A stretch of 64,000 nucleotides of DNA from Burkholderiales bacterium (GCA_947381415.1 CANCVB010000005.1:1-64000); one strand, 5' to 3'; shown: positions 44,353 to 54,246, numbered from the stretch's first letter. Numbers and translations are program-made. The notes: generated by a model from the sequence alone, not told the origin.

Positions 44353-44658
44353 TCAGCCTTTTTTGGCGTAAGCGCTGCACCAGCCAGCCGCGGCAACCTG
44401 TTTGCCAGCGAACAAGGGACACATGCCAGCCTTGTCACCCGCTTTGCCTTGGAACAAGGCGCAGATACCGCAGTTTTGGGCAGCGGCGTGTGTCGGGAAT
44501 TTCTTGGCGTCGACTTTGCTGGAATCGGCTTTGTATCCCATGGCGCCTGCCTGGGGATCGGTTTCGGCAACCATGTCAGCAGCCATGGCAACACGGCCAG
44601 CCAACAAAGCGGCGCTACCAGCGCTGATTTGGATAATGAATTCGCGACGACGGGTCAT
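44353..44658 (-). CDS. High-potential iron-sulfur protein (HiPIP)
   Basis: 101 residues with a twin-arginine signal (TRRREFIIQISAGSAALLAG), then a small mature domain holding the four cluster cysteines in the HiPIP pattern: CGIC, CPLF and GWCSAY. HiPIPs are periplasmic one-electron carriers with a [4Fe-4S]3+/2+ cluster. In many purple betaproteobacteria they re-reduce the photosynthetic reaction centre in place of cytochrome c2. Its location 0.8 kb from bchH fits that role, though HiPIPs also serve respiration. No PpsR box was found immediately upstream. Confidence 0.94.
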   Translation of the reverse strand: MTRRREFIIQISAGSAALLAGRVAMAADMVAETDPQAGAMGYKADSSKVDAKKFPTHAAAQNCGICALFQGKAGDKAGMCPLFAGKQVAAAGWCSAYAKKG

Positions 44659-44750
44659 AAAAATCTCCGATGAAAGTTACCCCTAGGGGCGAAATAAAGC
44701 CGTGATTCTGACTCAGCTTTAGGGTTTTACCAAAACGTGATGGCCATACC

Positions 44751-45314
44751 CTAGGTTGACACTGGGATAAGCCAAGGCAAAGCCTGCACAAACGGGCCGT
44801 TCAGGATGACCGTATCGTGGTTCAACACGCCCGCTGCGGATACCCAGAGCAAGTAAGGCAACACCAGCACAGCGGCCCAACGTGATTCGCGCCAAAGCCC
44901 CTGCACCAGCCAAATGATGCTCAACCACAAAAACAGCCACTCCCACATCGCCCAATCAGGGCGGTGTAAGTGAAAGTAAAGAAAGCTCCACCCCATGTTC
45001 AATGCACCGTTGTAAAGGTACAGCGCCACCACCTTGGCACGACGCCCCGGCGTGGGCGCACCATGCCAAGCCAGCCAAGCGCTGATGGCGCATAAGGTAA
45101 AGATCAGCGACCAAATCGCACCAAAAGCAGGGTCTGGCGGCTTCCATGCGGGGTGTTTGAGTTGGTAATACCAAGGTCCGAGATCTGTCAGGGCGTTGCC
45201 GATGCCCGCAATGCCAAAACTCACCACAAAGCAAACCGCCAAGCTGCGCCATTGCCTTTGCCAATGCGGCCATGGCGCGTTGGCTGTCAGTCCGTTTTGA
45301 ATATTTGTTGTCAC
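44751..45314 (-). CDS. tspO: TspO/MBR family tryptophan-rich sensory protein
   Basis: 187 residues; GTG start at 45314. Five membrane helices and the family signature LGPWYYQLKHPAWKPPDPAF (residues of about 46-65), then IFTLCAISAWLAW and NMGWSFLYFHLHRPDWAMWE-type aromatic segments. TspO of Rhodobacter is an outer-membrane tetrapyrrole-binding protein that modulates photosynthesis gene expression. The gene is divergent from bchH, sharing a PpsR-like box at 45391-45408. It is somewhat longer than the usual 160 residues because of its polar N-terminus. Confidence 0.92.
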   Translation of the reverse strand: MTTNIQNGLTANAPWPHWQRQWRSLAVCFVVSFGIAGIGNALTDLGPWYYQLKHPAWKPPDPAFGAIWSLIFTLCAISAWLAWHGAPTPGRRAKVVALYLYNGALNMGWSFLYFHLHRPDWAMWEWLFLWLSIIWLVQGLWRESRWAAVLVLPYLLWVSAAGVLNHDTVILNGPFVQALPWLIPVST

Positions 45315-45390
45315 TGAATAAGCCTGTTCAAAGATAAAAAGCCTGAATTAAGGGTTTTCCCGAATGTTCGCCTGCTTAAAACACCCATAA

Positions 45391-45408
45391 TGTCAACCTT
45401 GATTGACA
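45391..45408. promoter_or_regulatory. Putative PpsR box between tspO and bchH
   Basis: TGTCAACCTTGATTGACA is a perfect TGT-N12-ACA match with inner GTCAA/TTGAC arms. It lies 51 bases before the bchH ATG and 77 bases before the tspO start, well placed to repress both divergent genes in the presence of oxygen. Confidence 0.72.
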
Positions 45409-45458
45409 CATTGTTTGTCAGCACCTCTTAACGCGAAGTTTCTCCACGAGCACACTGC

Positions 45459-48400
45459 ATGACGGTCAACCTCAAGCAAGGCACAGCGCAAGACGCCAGC
45501 ATCCGAGTGGTGATTGTGACCATGGACACCCACCTCAACAGTGCGGTAGACCGGGCGCGCGTGGGTTTAAAGCGTTTGCTCCCCCAACTCCGTTTGACCA
45601 TCCACTCAGCCTCTGAGTTTGCAGCAAATCCCGAGCATTTGGCGCAATGCAAAACAGACATCGCGCAAGGTGACATCATTATTGTGACCATGCTGTTCAT
45701 GGAAGACCATTTCTTGCCTATTTTGGCTGATTTGCAAGCCCGGCGAGACCATTGCGATGCGATGGTCTGTGCCATGTCGGCGGGCGAAGTGGTCAAACTC
45801 ACGCGCATTGGCAAACTGGACATGTCCAAACCGGCCAGTGGGCCCATGGCTTTTTTGAAAAAAATGCGTGGCAACCCCAAAGACGACAGCGAAAAAGCGG
45901 CGGCTGGCGCCAAGCAAATGAAGATGCTGCGGCGCATTCCGCAAATGCTGCGCTTTATCCCAGGCACAGCGCAAGACCTGCGGGCCTATTTCCTCACCTT
46001 GCAATACTGGCTGGGTGGCTCGCAAGAAAACATCCAAGGCATGGTCCACTACTTGGCCGACCGCTACGCCAGCGCCAACAAAGGTCGCAGCAAAAACAAG
46101 GTCTTGCCCCCCGTGGAGTACCCCGAGGTTGGCATTTACCACCCGCGCATGAAGGCGCGCTTGTCCGACCAATTGAGCGATTTGCCCACGGTGGTGACGC
46201 CGCAAAAAGCCCGTGGCCGCGTGGGTCTCATACTGTTGCGCTCCTACCTCATTGCGGGCAATGCCCAACACTATGACGCAGTCATTGCAGCCATGGAAGT
46301 GCAAGGCCTCAATGTGGTGCCGGTGTTTGCTTCTGGCTTAGATTCGCGGCCCGCTATCGATGCGTTTTTCTTGAAGAACGGCCAAACCACGGTTGACGCG
46401 GTGGTGTCATTGACAGGCTTTTCACTGGTGGGAGGCCCCGCCTACAACGACGCACACGCGGCGGAAGAAATTTTGGCCAAGCTGGATGTGCCCTACATCG
46501 CAGCACACCCTGTGGAGTTCCAAACGCTGGACCAATGGGGAGGCTCAGACCGCGGCTTGTTGCCGGTGGAGTCAACCATCATGGTCGCGATCCCAGAGCT
46601 TGATGGCTCGACAGTGCCCATGGTCTACGGCGGTCGCCCTGGCGCTGACGGTGTGACCTGCACCGGTTGCCAGCAACGCTGCACCTTCACCAAAGACCAC
46701 AAGCAGCAAGACATGTTCACCTGCACCGAGCGCACAGCCATGCTGTCTGCACGGGTGGGCAAACTGATCGACCTGCGCCGCTCTGAACGCGCACAGCGCA
46801 AAGTGGCCATGGTCATTTTTAACTTTCCGCCCAACTCGGGCAACACCGGCACAGCTGCCTATTTGGCGGTGTTCGAGTCCTTGTTCAACACCATGGTGGA
46901 GATGAAGGCGCAGGGCTATAGCGTGGATTTGCCCGACAGCGTGGACGCCTTGCGCGAGGGTATTTTGTATGGCAACGCCCAGCAATACGGGGCGGACGCC
47001 AATGTCCACACCACCATTCCGGCCGAGCAGCATATTCGCCGCGAAAAATGGCTCTCTGAGATCGAAGCCCAATGGGGTCCTGCCCCTGGCAAACACCTGA
47101 CCAACGGCCAATCCATCTTTGTCATGGGTCAGCAATATGGCAATCTGTTGGTAGCCGTTCAGCCCTCGTTTGGCTACGAAGGCGACCCCATGCGATTGCT
47201 GTTCGAAAAAGGCTTTGCGCCCACCCATGCCTTTTCGGCTTTCTACCGCTACCTGAAAGAAGACTTCAACGCCAACGCCGTCTTGCACTTTGGCACCCAC
47301 GGCGCTTTGGAGTTCATGCCTGGCAAACAAAACGGCATGTCCGCCCTGTGCTGGCCCGACCGCATGATTGGCGAGTTGCCCAATTTCTACCTTTACGCTT
47401 CCAACAACCCATCGGAAGGCGCCATTGCCAAACGCCGTGCCGCGGCCACCTTGGTGAGCTACCTCACGCCCCCTGTGGCTGAATCGGGTTTGTATGCAGG
47501 GCTGGCCGACCTGAAAGCGTCCATCGACCGTTGGCGCAGCCTGGAACGGGACCAAGATCACGAACGTGGCGAGCTGATGGCTTTGGTGCAAGCCCAAGCC
47601 GCCGAGCTGGATTTGGTCAGCCTCGAGCCCACTTGGACCTTGGACGCCAAGGCGCCACCCGAACTGAATGCCGCCAAGCGCATCCAGACATTGGGCGAAC
47701 AGATTTTGGAATTGGAATACACCCTGATTCCCCATGGCTTGCATGTGGTGGGCCGTGCGCCCACCGACAGCGAGCGGGTCGATATGCTGCTGGCCATGGC
47801 CGAAGCCAGCTACGAGGCCAAGCCTGATAGGGCTTCGGTGGAAGCATTGGTGGCAGGTGCGACCGCTGCCAAAGCCCTGGCCCAAAGTGGCTTGGCGGGT
47901 CAAGACGCACATGCCGCTTTATTTGACAAGTTGGCTGACGCCAACCGTTTGATGCTGATGGACAGCGAACTCCAAGGCCTGATTGCTGCCATGGACGCGC
48001 GTTACATACGACCCGCGCCTGGTGGTGACGTCATGCGCACACCTGAGGTGTTACCCACAGGGCGCAACCTGCACGGCTTTGACCCCTTTCGCATCCCCAG
48101 CGCTTATGCGGTCAAAGATGGCGCGGCGCAGGCAGACAAACTCATCGCCCGCTACCAACAAGACGGCAACCCCTTGCCCGAGTCCGTGGCGATGGTGTTG
48201 TGGGGTAGCGACAACCTCAAATCCGAGGGCAGCCAAATCGCGCAAGTCTTGCGTTTGTATGGCGCCAAACCCCGCTTTGACAGCTATGGCCGCTTGGTAG
48301 GCGCCAGCCTCATCCCTTTGCCAGAACTGGGACGCCCGCGCATCGATGTGGTGGTCACCTTGTCGGGCATCTTCCGCGACCTGATGCCTTTGCAAATCAA

Positions 48401-49256
48401 ACTCATCGCAGAAGCGGCGTTGCTGGCCGCGCAAGCCGACGAGTCGCCTGAGGACAATTTTGTTCGCAAACACGCCTTGGCCTACCAAGCCGAACACGGC
48501 TGCGATCTGGAAACCGCTGCGCTCAGGGTGTTTGGCAATGCCGATGGCGCATATGGTTCCAATGTGAATAACTTGGTGGAAAACGGTGGCTGGGAAGACG
48601 AAGACGAACTCGCCAAAACCTACAGCCAGCGCAAGGGCTTTGCCTATGGCGTCAGCGGTAAACCCACACAGCACAATGGCTTGCTGAAAAGCGCCTTGGC
48701 CGATGTGCAACTGACCTACCAAAACCTCGATTCGGTGGAACTCGGCGTCACCACGGTGGATAACTATTTCGACACCTTGGGCGGCATCACCCGCGCGGTG
48801 CGCCAAGCCAAGGGCGGCGTGGACACCCCTGTTTACATCGGTGACCAAACCCGTGGCGACGGCACGGTGCGCAGTTTGTCCGAGCAAGTGTCCTTAGAGA
48901 CCCGTACCCGCATGCTTAACCCCAAGTGGTACGAAGGCATGTTGGCGCATGGCTACGAGGGTGTGCGTCAAATTGAGGTGCACATCACCAACACCATGGG
49001 CTGGTCTGCCACCACTGGTCAAGTGCAGCCTTGGGTGTACAAGCAACTCACCGAGACCTTTGTGCTCAACGCAGAGATGCGCGACCGCATGGCCCGACTC
49101 AACCCCACCGCTTCTGCGCGCTTGGCCAACCGCCTCATCGAGGCCTCTGACCGCGCCTACTGGCAACCCGACGCCGACATGATGGACCGTTTGCGCCAAG
49201 CCAGCGAAGAGTTGGAAGATCGCCTAGAAGGTGTGTTTGAGAGCAGCACCTCCTAA
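45459..49256 (+). CDS. bchH: Magnesium chelatase subunit H
   Basis: 1265 residues, the expected size of the large porphyrin-binding chelatase subunit. CobN/BchH motifs include RVGLILLRSYLIAGNAQHYD (about 251-270), YGGRPGADGVTCTGCQQRC, VLHFGTHGALEFMPGKQNGM (about 612-631), and YGSNVNNLVENGGWEDEDEL near 1028, together with the C-terminal WGWGGW-equivalent regions of the family. It binds protoporphyrin IX and, with BchI and BchD, inserts Mg2+, the first committed step of bacteriochlorophyll synthesis. In the classical order bchH lies between bchB and bchL; here it heads a bchH-bchI-bchD-bchO unit instead. It starts at the ATG at 45459. Confidence 0.97.
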   Translation: MTVNLKQGTAQDASIRVVIVTMDTHLNSAVDRARVGLKRLLPQLRLTIHSASEFAANPEHLAQCKTDIAQGDIIIVTMLFMEDHFLPILADLQARRDHCDAMVCAMSAGEVVKLTRIGKLDMSKPASGPMAFLKKMRGNPKDDSEKAAAGAKQMKMLRRIPQMLRFIPGTAQDLRAYFLTLQYWLGGSQENIQGMVHYLADRYASANKGRSKNKVLPPVEYPEVGIYHPRMKARLSDQLSDLPTVVTPQKARGRVGLILLRSYLIAGNAQHYDAVIAAMEVQGLNVVPVFASGLDSRPAIDAFFLKNGQTTVDAVVSLTGFSLVGGPAYNDAHAAEEILAKLDVPYIAAHPVEFQTLDQWGGSDRGLLPVESTIMVAIPELDGSTVPMVYGGRPGADGVTCTGCQQRCTFTKDHKQQDMFTCTERTAMLSARVGKLIDLRRSERAQRKVAMVIFNFPPNSGNTGTAAYLAVFESLFNTMVEMKAQGYSVDLPDSVDALREGILYGNAQQYGADANVHTTIPAEQHIRREKWLSEIEAQWGPAPGKHLTNGQSIFVMGQQYGNLLVAVQPSFGYEGDPMRLLFEKGFAPTHAFSAFYRYLKEDFNANAVLHFGTHGALEFMPGKQNGMSALCWPDRMIGELPNFYLYASNNPSEGAIAKRRAAATLVSYLTPPVAESGLYAGLADLKASIDRWRSLERDQDHERGELMALVQAQAAELDLVSLEPTWTLDAKAPPELNAAKRIQTLGEQILELEYTLIPHGLHVVGRAPTDSERVDMLLAMAEASYEAKPDRASVEALVAGATAAKALAQSGLAGQDAHAALFDKLADANRLMLMDSELQGLIAAMDARYIRPAPGGDVMRTPEVLPTGRNLHGFDPFRIPSAYAVKDGAAQADKLIARYQQDGNPLPESVAMVLWGSDNLKSEGSQIAQVLRLYGAKPRFDSYGRLVGASLIPLPELGRPRIDVVVTLSGIFRDLMPLQIKLIAEAALLAAQADESPEDNFVRKHALAYQAEHGCDLETAALRVFGNADGAYGSNVNNLVENGGWEDEDELAKTYSQRKGFAYGVSGKPTQHNGLLKSALADVQLTYQNLDSVELGVTTVDNYFDTLGGITRAVRQAKGGVDTPVYIGDQTRGDGTVRSLSEQVSLETRTRMLNPKWYEGMLAHGYEGVRQIEVHITNTMGWSATTGQVQPWVYKQLTETFVLNAEMRDRMARLNPTASARLANRLIEASDRAYWQPDADMMDRLRQASEELEDRLEGVFESSTS

Positions 49257-49308
49257 CGCCCTTTATGTGCAGCGTCGTCTCTGGCGGCGCATTGCTTAAG
49301 ATCACGAC

Positions 49309-50337
49309 ATGGCTATACCTTTTCCCTTCTCCGCCATCGTCGGTCAAGACGATATGAAACTCGCCATCCAAGTGGTGGCCATCGACCCCAAAGTGGGTGG
49401 CATCTTGGCCTTGGGTGACCGAGGTACGGGCAAATCCACGGCGGTGCGTGCGCTGGCCGATTTGCTGCCACCTTTGCAAGTGGTGGTGGGTTGCCGCTAC
49501 GGTTGCGACCCTGCCAGCAACGGCGCGACCTGTACCGATTGCGCCAGCCTCAAAGCCAGCGGCAAACGCCCCAAAACCGAAACCCGCCCGGTGCCCGTGG
49601 TCGATTTGCCATTGGGCGCCAGCGAAGACCGCGTGGTCGGTGCGCTCGACTTGGAAAAAGCCTTGAGCCAAGGCGTGAAAGCGTTCTCCCCGGGCTTGCT
49701 GGCCCAAGCCAACCGCGGTTTTTTGTACATCGACGAGGTCAATTTATTGGAAGACCATTTGGTTGATCTGCTGATTGACGTGGCGGCTTCTGGCGAGAAC
49801 GTGGTTGAGCGTGAAGGCTTGTCGGTACGTCACCCTGCCCGATTTGTGTTGGTCGGCAGCGGCAACCCCGAAGAGGGCGAATTGCGCCCGCAGTTGCTGG
49901 ACCGTTTTGGTTTGTCGGTAGAAGTCCGTACCCCCCAAGACATTGACCAGCGCATCGCCGTCATCAAACGCCGCGACGCGTTTGAACGTGACCCGCAAGG
50001 CTTTCGCGATGAATGGGCGGCCCAGAACGAGGGCTTGCGTGAACATATTTTGAAGGCGCGCAAGTTGCTCGATAAGGTCAAGGTGGGCGACGAGTTGCTG
50101 CGCCTGTGTGCACAGTTGTGCCAAACCCTGGGCACCGACGGTTTGCGCGCCGAACTCACCCTGATGCGTGCCTGCCGTGCGCTTGCCGCCATGCAAGGCC
50201 ACAAAGCCGCCACCCCTGCGCATTTGCGTACCGTGGCCCCCATGGCCTTGCGCCACCGGCTGCGTCGCAACCCCTTGGACGACACCGGTTCAGGTACCCG
50301 CGTCGAGCGCGCGCTGACCGAGGTGCTGGGCGCGTGA
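49309..50337 (+). CDS. bchI: Magnesium chelatase subunit I (AAA+ ATPase)
   Basis: 342 residues with Walker A GDRGTGKST (36-44), the BchI-specific insert with cysteines (CRYGCDPASNGATCTDCAS, about 64-82), Walker B GFLYIDEVNLLEDH (about 138-151), and sensor/arginine-finger regions ending in MALRHRLRRNPLDDTGSG. It forms hexamers that, with BchD, couple ATP hydrolysis to Mg2+ insertion by BchH. It begins 52 bases after bchH; its TGA overlaps the GTG start of bchD. Confidence 0.97.
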   Translation: MAIPFPFSAIVGQDDMKLAIQVVAIDPKVGGILALGDRGTGKSTAVRALADLLPPLQVVVGCRYGCDPASNGATCTDCASLKASGKRPKTETRPVPVVDLPLGASEDRVVGALDLEKALSQGVKAFSPGLLAQANRGFLYIDEVNLLEDHLVDLLIDVAASGENVVEREGLSVRHPARFVLVGSGNPEEGELRPQLLDRFGLSVEVRTPQDIDQRIAVIKRRDAFERDPQGFRDEWAAQNEGLREHILKARKLLDKVKVGDELLRLCAQLCQTLGTDGLRAELTLMRACRALAAMQGHKAATPAHLRTVAPMALRHRLRRNPLDDTGSGTRVERALTEVLGA

Positions 50338-52166
50338 ACCTGGCTTGGGACGACGCGCTGTGGGCGCTGGCGGCCCTGCATATGGACCCCGTGGGTTTGC
50401 ATGGCATTTGGTTGCGCGCACCGCATGGTCCCGTGCGGGACGAATGGCTGTCCATGCTGCACCACCTGCGCCCTGGCGTGCGTCGCTTGCCCAACCACAT
50501 TGACAGCGAGCGCCTGTTAGGTGGCTTGGATTTAAGTGCCACCTTGAACAGCGGTCGTCCCATCACCCAAGCGGGTTTGCTGGCCCAGTCCGACCAGTCA
50601 TTGCTGATCGCACCCATGGCCGAGCGCTTGACCAGCGAAGCCGCGGCCATTCTTGGCCAAGTGCTTGACACTGGCCGCGTCACCCCCCAAGGTGGCGGGG
50701 ACCCGCAAGATGCCCGCTTTGGCATCATCGCTTTGGACGAAGCCTTGGAAGACGAGACGCCCATGGCGGAGTCCCTGCAAGAGCGCTTGGGGCTGTGGCT
50801 GGACTTGCGCCACTTGGGCCGACAAGAAGAGGCCAGCGACGAGGTCTTGGGCCTGATGGGTTTGCTCAGCAGCCACAGTGAAGACGCTGACGAGGAACGC
50901 CAATCGGTATTGCAACGTTTGCGCACACTGCGCTTGAATGACCAGCAAATTCAAGCCATCACCCACATGGCTCAAGCCATGGGCATTGCCAGTCTGCGTG
51001 GGCCCTTGGCCTGTGTGCGATTGGCCTGTGTGCTGGCGGCGTTGCGCGACAGCGATGCGGTGGAAGACCTCGATGTGGGTCGCGCTGCCCGGCTGTGCCT
51101 GACGCCGCGTGCCACCCAACTGCCCGCACCGCCCGCGCAAGAAGCGCCGCCTGAGCTTTTGGAACCGCCCGATGAGGCGCAGGAACCACCCCCCGATCAG
51201 CCCCCTGAGCCGCCCGAAGAAGCGCCGCCGCCGACCGACCCAGCGCCCCCGCCAGAGTCGCCTGAAGAGAACAGCTTGCCGCAAGACATGGGCGAGTTGC
51301 TCTTGGAAGCGGCCTTGGCCACTTTGCCGCCCGATGTGTTGGCGCAATTGGCAAACCACAGCACCACACGCATGCAAGGTGGCGGTCAAAGCCGCAGCGG
51401 CGCCGTGCGGCAAAGCCGCAGCCGTGGCTCGCCCCTGCCCCCCCGACCAGGGCTGCCACGCCAAGGCGCACGTTTGCATGTACTGGCGACCTTGGGCCAC
51501 GCCGCGCCGCGCCAAAAGCTGCGCGTGCCGCTTGCCACAGCGCAGCGTGCAAGCCCCGGTTTGTCCATTCGCGCCGAGGATTTCCATGTGCACCGCTTTG
51601 CCGAGCGCAGCCAAACCTGTTTGATTTTTGCCATTGACGCCTCAGGCTCGGCGGCATTGCACCGATTGGCCGAGGCCAAAGGGGCGGTGGAGTTGCTGCT
51701 GACGCAGTCTTACGCTCGGCGTGACCAGGTCTGCGTGCTGGGCTTTCGCGGCACCCACGCCGAGGTGTTGCTGCCGCCCACCAAGTCGCTGGTGCGGGCC
51801 AAACGCAGCTTGGCGGGTTTGCCCGGTGGCGGTGGCACACCCTTGCCCCATGCCATGAAACTGGCTCTCGAATTGGCCTTGCAACAACGCCGTTTGGGTG
51901 TCACGCCCAGCTTGGTGATGCTGTGCGATGGCCGTGCCAACGTCAGCTTGCAAGGCAGCGGGGGACGCGCGCAGGCTTTGCAAGAGTCGCTGTCACTGGC
52001 CAATGCCTGGCGTGCCCAAGGCTTGCAAAGCATCTGGATTGATACCTCGGCCCGCCCCGACCCCCAAGCCGAACAACTCGCGCAAGCCATGGGCGCGCGC
52101 TATGTGCCGCTGCCCCAGGCCAGCAGCCAGCGCATGGCCCAGGTGGTGCAAGCCGCCCATTCTTGA
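50334..52166 (+). CDS. bchD: Magnesium chelatase subunit D
   Basis: The start is placed at the GTG at 50334, overlapping the bchI stop by 4 bases; the longer frame to 50106 lies inside bchI. The 610-residue protein has an AAA-like N-terminal domain without a good Walker A, a very Pro/Glu-rich linker (about 265-320), a basic stretch, and a C-terminal von Willebrand A domain. The latter has the MIDAS sequence AIDASGSAA (about 431-439) and GLPGGGGTPLPHAM. This is the standard BchD layout. It is the platform between BchI and BchH. It ends 1 base before bchO. Confidence 0.95.
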   Translation: MNLAWDDALWALAALHMDPVGLHGIWLRAPHGPVRDEWLSMLHHLRPGVRRLPNHIDSERLLGGLDLSATLNSGRPITQAGLLAQSDQSLLIAPMAERLTSEAAAILGQVLDTGRVTPQGGGDPQDARFGIIALDEALEDETPMAESLQERLGLWLDLRHLGRQEEASDEVLGLMGLLSSHSEDADEERQSVLQRLRTLRLNDQQIQAITHMAQAMGIASLRGPLACVRLACVLAALRDSDAVEDLDVGRAARLCLTPRATQLPAPPAQEAPPELLEPPDEAQEPPPDQPPEPPEEAPPPTDPAPPPESPEENSLPQDMGELLLEAALATLPPDVLAQLANHSTTRMQGGGQSRSGAVRQSRSRGSPLPPRPGLPRQGARLHVLATLGHAAPRQKLRVPLATAQRASPGLSIRAEDFHVHRFAERSQTCLIFAIDASGSAALHRLAEAKGAVELLLTQSYARRDQVCVLGFRGTHAEVLLPPTKSLVRAKRSLAGLPGGGGTPLPHAMKLALELALQQRRLGVTPSLVMLCDGRANVSLQGSGGRAQALQESLSLANAWRAQGLQSIWIDTSARPDPQAEQLAQAMGARYVPLPQASSQRMAQVVQAAHS

Positions 52167-52167
52167 C

Positions 52168-53031
52168 ATGGACTGGCAAGCGCACCGCCATGCTTGGCCA
52201 CATGCCGAGCGCAGCCGCTTCGTCCAAGCAGGCGGGGTCCGCTGGCATGTGCAGCAGGCTGGCCAACACGGGCCTCAGATGGTGCTTATCCATGGCACCG
52301 GCGCGTCCAGCCACACCTGGCGCGACCTGTTGTGGCCATTGGCCGAAAACGCCCAGGTCTGGTTGGTGGATTTGCCAGGGCATGGGTTCAGCTCGCTTGC
52401 CTCAGGCCAAGGCATGTCGCTCACCGGCATGGCCACCAGCTTGCACGCCTTGCTGCAAACGCTGGCGGTCAGGGCAGAGGTGTTGGTAGGCCATTCGGCC
52501 GGTGCGGCCATTGCCGCGCGGATGGTGGTGGACCATGGCCTCTCACCGCGCAAATTCATCGGTATCAACCCGGCTTGGTTGCCATTGCCTGGTTTGGCGG
52601 GATTGCTGTTTCCACCCACCGCCAAACTGTTGGCGCTGACCTCGTATGTTCCCCAATGGTTTGCCAAGCAAGCCAGTTCCCCTGGCATGCTGGAGAAGTT
52701 GCTAGAGAGCACCGGTTCGGTGCTGGACGACAGGGGCAAGGCGCTGTATGCCCAGTTGGTCGCCAGCCCCGAACACGCCCAAGGCGCTTTGAAAATGATG
52801 GCTGCTTGGGACTTGTCGGTGGGCCCAGACATGCTGCGCCAATTGCATTGCCCGGTGCATATCTTGGTCGGCAACAAGGACCGTGCCGTGCCACCGGCGC
52901 AAGCCCAGCAGGCACTGGCCTTGCTGTCAGACGGCCACGTGGAAAACTGGGCGGGCTACGGTCATTTGGTGCACGAAGAAGCTCCCTTGCGGTGCTCGCA
53001 GTATGTGCAAACCTTGCTGTCAGAAGCCTAG
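52168..53031 (+). CDS. bchO: Magnesium chelatase accessory alpha/beta hydrolase BchO
   Basis: The start is placed at the ATG at 52168, giving 287 residues, the usual BchO size. It has MVLIHGTGASSHTWRDLLWP (about 38-57), DLPGHGFSS, the nucleophile elbow VLVGHSAGAAIAARM (Ser near 112) and the C-terminal GYGHLVHEEAP. BchO proteins always accompany bchI and bchD in purple bacteria, but their chemical role is unproven. It is convergent with bchP, with 15 bases between the stops. Confidence 0.92.
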   Translation: MDWQAHRHAWPHAERSRFVQAGGVRWHVQQAGQHGPQMVLIHGTGASSHTWRDLLWPLAENAQVWLVDLPGHGFSSLASGQGMSLTGMATSLHALLQTLAVRAEVLVGHSAGAAIAARMVVDHGLSPRKFIGINPAWLPLPGLAGLLFPPTAKLLALTSYVPQWFAKQASSPGMLEKLLESTGSVLDDRGKALYAQLVASPEHAQGALKMMAAWDLSVGPDMLRQLHCPVHILVGNKDRAVPPAQAQQALALLSDGHVENWAGYGHLVHEEAPLRCSQYVQTLLSEA

Positions 53032-53046
53032 CGGTAAAAAATATCC

Positions 53047-54246
53047 TCAGGTCTTGGCCATGCCCATCAAATGCGCCATGTCTTTGAAGAAAATTTTCAC
53101 ATGGGCCATGGGTTTTTTGCGCTCCAGTTTTTTGTTCATGTAGGAATCAAAGGTGAGTTTTTGCACATCTTTGTCTTCGCACATCTTCACAAAACTTTCG
53201 CGGCGTTTATCGGTGCTGTACCAAAAATACTGCATGATGCCCAGCACCCAAAACACCGTGCCGTGGTCTTTCATGAAACGCTTGCGGGCCTGCTTCAAAG
53301 CAGCGGGATTGCGTTGCAGCAAGCACGCATGGACGGCATCAGCGGCGAGGCGCCCACCCAGCATGGCGTAGTAAATGCCTTCACCCGAGGCAGGTGCCAC
53401 CACACCTGCGGCGTCTCCTGCCAACACCACATCGCGACCGTTGTCCCAGCGCGGCAGTGGTTTCATGGGCAGGGGCGCACCTTCACGGCGCAATACTGTT
53501 GCGTGCTGCAAGCCTGCCGCATCGCGCAAACGTCCCACCGCGCTGCGCAGTGAAAAGCCTTTGTCAGCGCTGCCGGTTCCGACGCTCATGGTGTCGCCAT
53601 GGGGGAAGACCCAGCCATAAAAATCGGGGGACAAACTGCCTCGGTAGTACACATCACAACGCGAGGGGTCGGACTCGGTTTGCACCATGTCTTCGGGCGT
53701 TTTGACGATCTCGTGGTAGGCAAACACATATTTGGTTTTTTCCGCACCAGGCACTGCTTGGCGTGCCACCTCAGAGCGCGCGCCATCGGCACCGATGATG
53801 CAGCGCCCACGCACGCTGGCTGCTTTTTCCAAACCATCGTCGGTGCGAATGGTGAAATGCACGCGACTCACGCCATCGTCATCACGACTGAGTTTGTCAA
53901 AAACACCGCGCTGTCTTACTGCGCCGTGGTTCTCTGCGCGCACCCGTAACCATTCGTCAAATTGGTCGCGGTTAACCATGCCCACAAAGCCGCCCTCGAT
54001 GGGAATATCGACTTTTTTGTCTGTAGGCGAAACCATGCGCGCGGCACGCGCTTTGGCCACCAAGAGTTCGTCGGGGATCTCGAAATCTTTGATGAGGCGC
54101 GGCGGTATCGCACCGCCACAAGGCTTGATGCGCCCTTGCCGGTCCAGCAACAACACATGTCGCCCCAGTTTGGCCAAGTCATCGGCTGCGGTAGCGCCAG
54201 AGGGCCCTCCGCCGACCACCACCACGTCATAGGTCAAGTTTTGCAT
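53047..54246 (-). CDS. bchP: Geranylgeranyl diphosphate/bacteriochlorophyll reductase BchP
   Basis: 399 residues. The FAD-binding N-terminus YDVVVVGGGPSGATAADDLA (about 5-24) is followed by LLDRQGRIKPCGGAIPPRLI (35-54), the conserved CGG(A/G)IPP motif of geranylgeranyl reductases. GDAAGVVAPASGEGIYYAM (about 276-294) is the second FAD motif. It reduces the geranylgeranyl tail of bacteriochlorophyll to phytyl. Its start overlaps the end of bchG by 20 bases, so bchG and bchP are co-translated. Confidence 0.96.
   Translation of the reverse strand: MQNLTYDVVVVGGGPSGATAADDLAKLGRHVLLLDRQGRIKPCGGAIPPRLIKDFEIPDELLVAKARAARMVSPTDKKVDIPIEGGFVGMVNRDQFDEWLRVRAENHGAVRQRGVFDKLSRDDDGVSRVHFTIRTDDGLEKAASVRGRCIIGADGARSEVARQAVPGAEKTKYVFAYHEIVKTPEDMVQTESDPSRCDVYYRGSLSPDFYGWVFPHGDTMSVGTGSADKGFSLRSAVGRLRDAAGLQHATVLRREGAPLPMKPLPRWDNGRDVVLAGDAAGVVAPASGEGIYYAMLGGRLAADAVHACLLQRNPAALKQARKRFMKDHGTVFWVLGIMQYFWYSTDKRRESFVKMCEDKDVQKLTFDSYMNKKLERKKPMAHVKIFFKDMAHLMGMAKT

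Noticed and set aside
46572-47912. A 446-codon minus-strand open frame opposite bchH
   Set aside because: It is antisense to a clear, motif-rich BchH; the translation is His/Gly-rich without domains and reflects codon bias of the real gene.
52194-53087. A 297-codon plus-strand frame overlapping bchO in another frame
   Set aside because: BchO shows the nucleophile elbow and family length; the alternative frame is Arg/Gly-rich noise.
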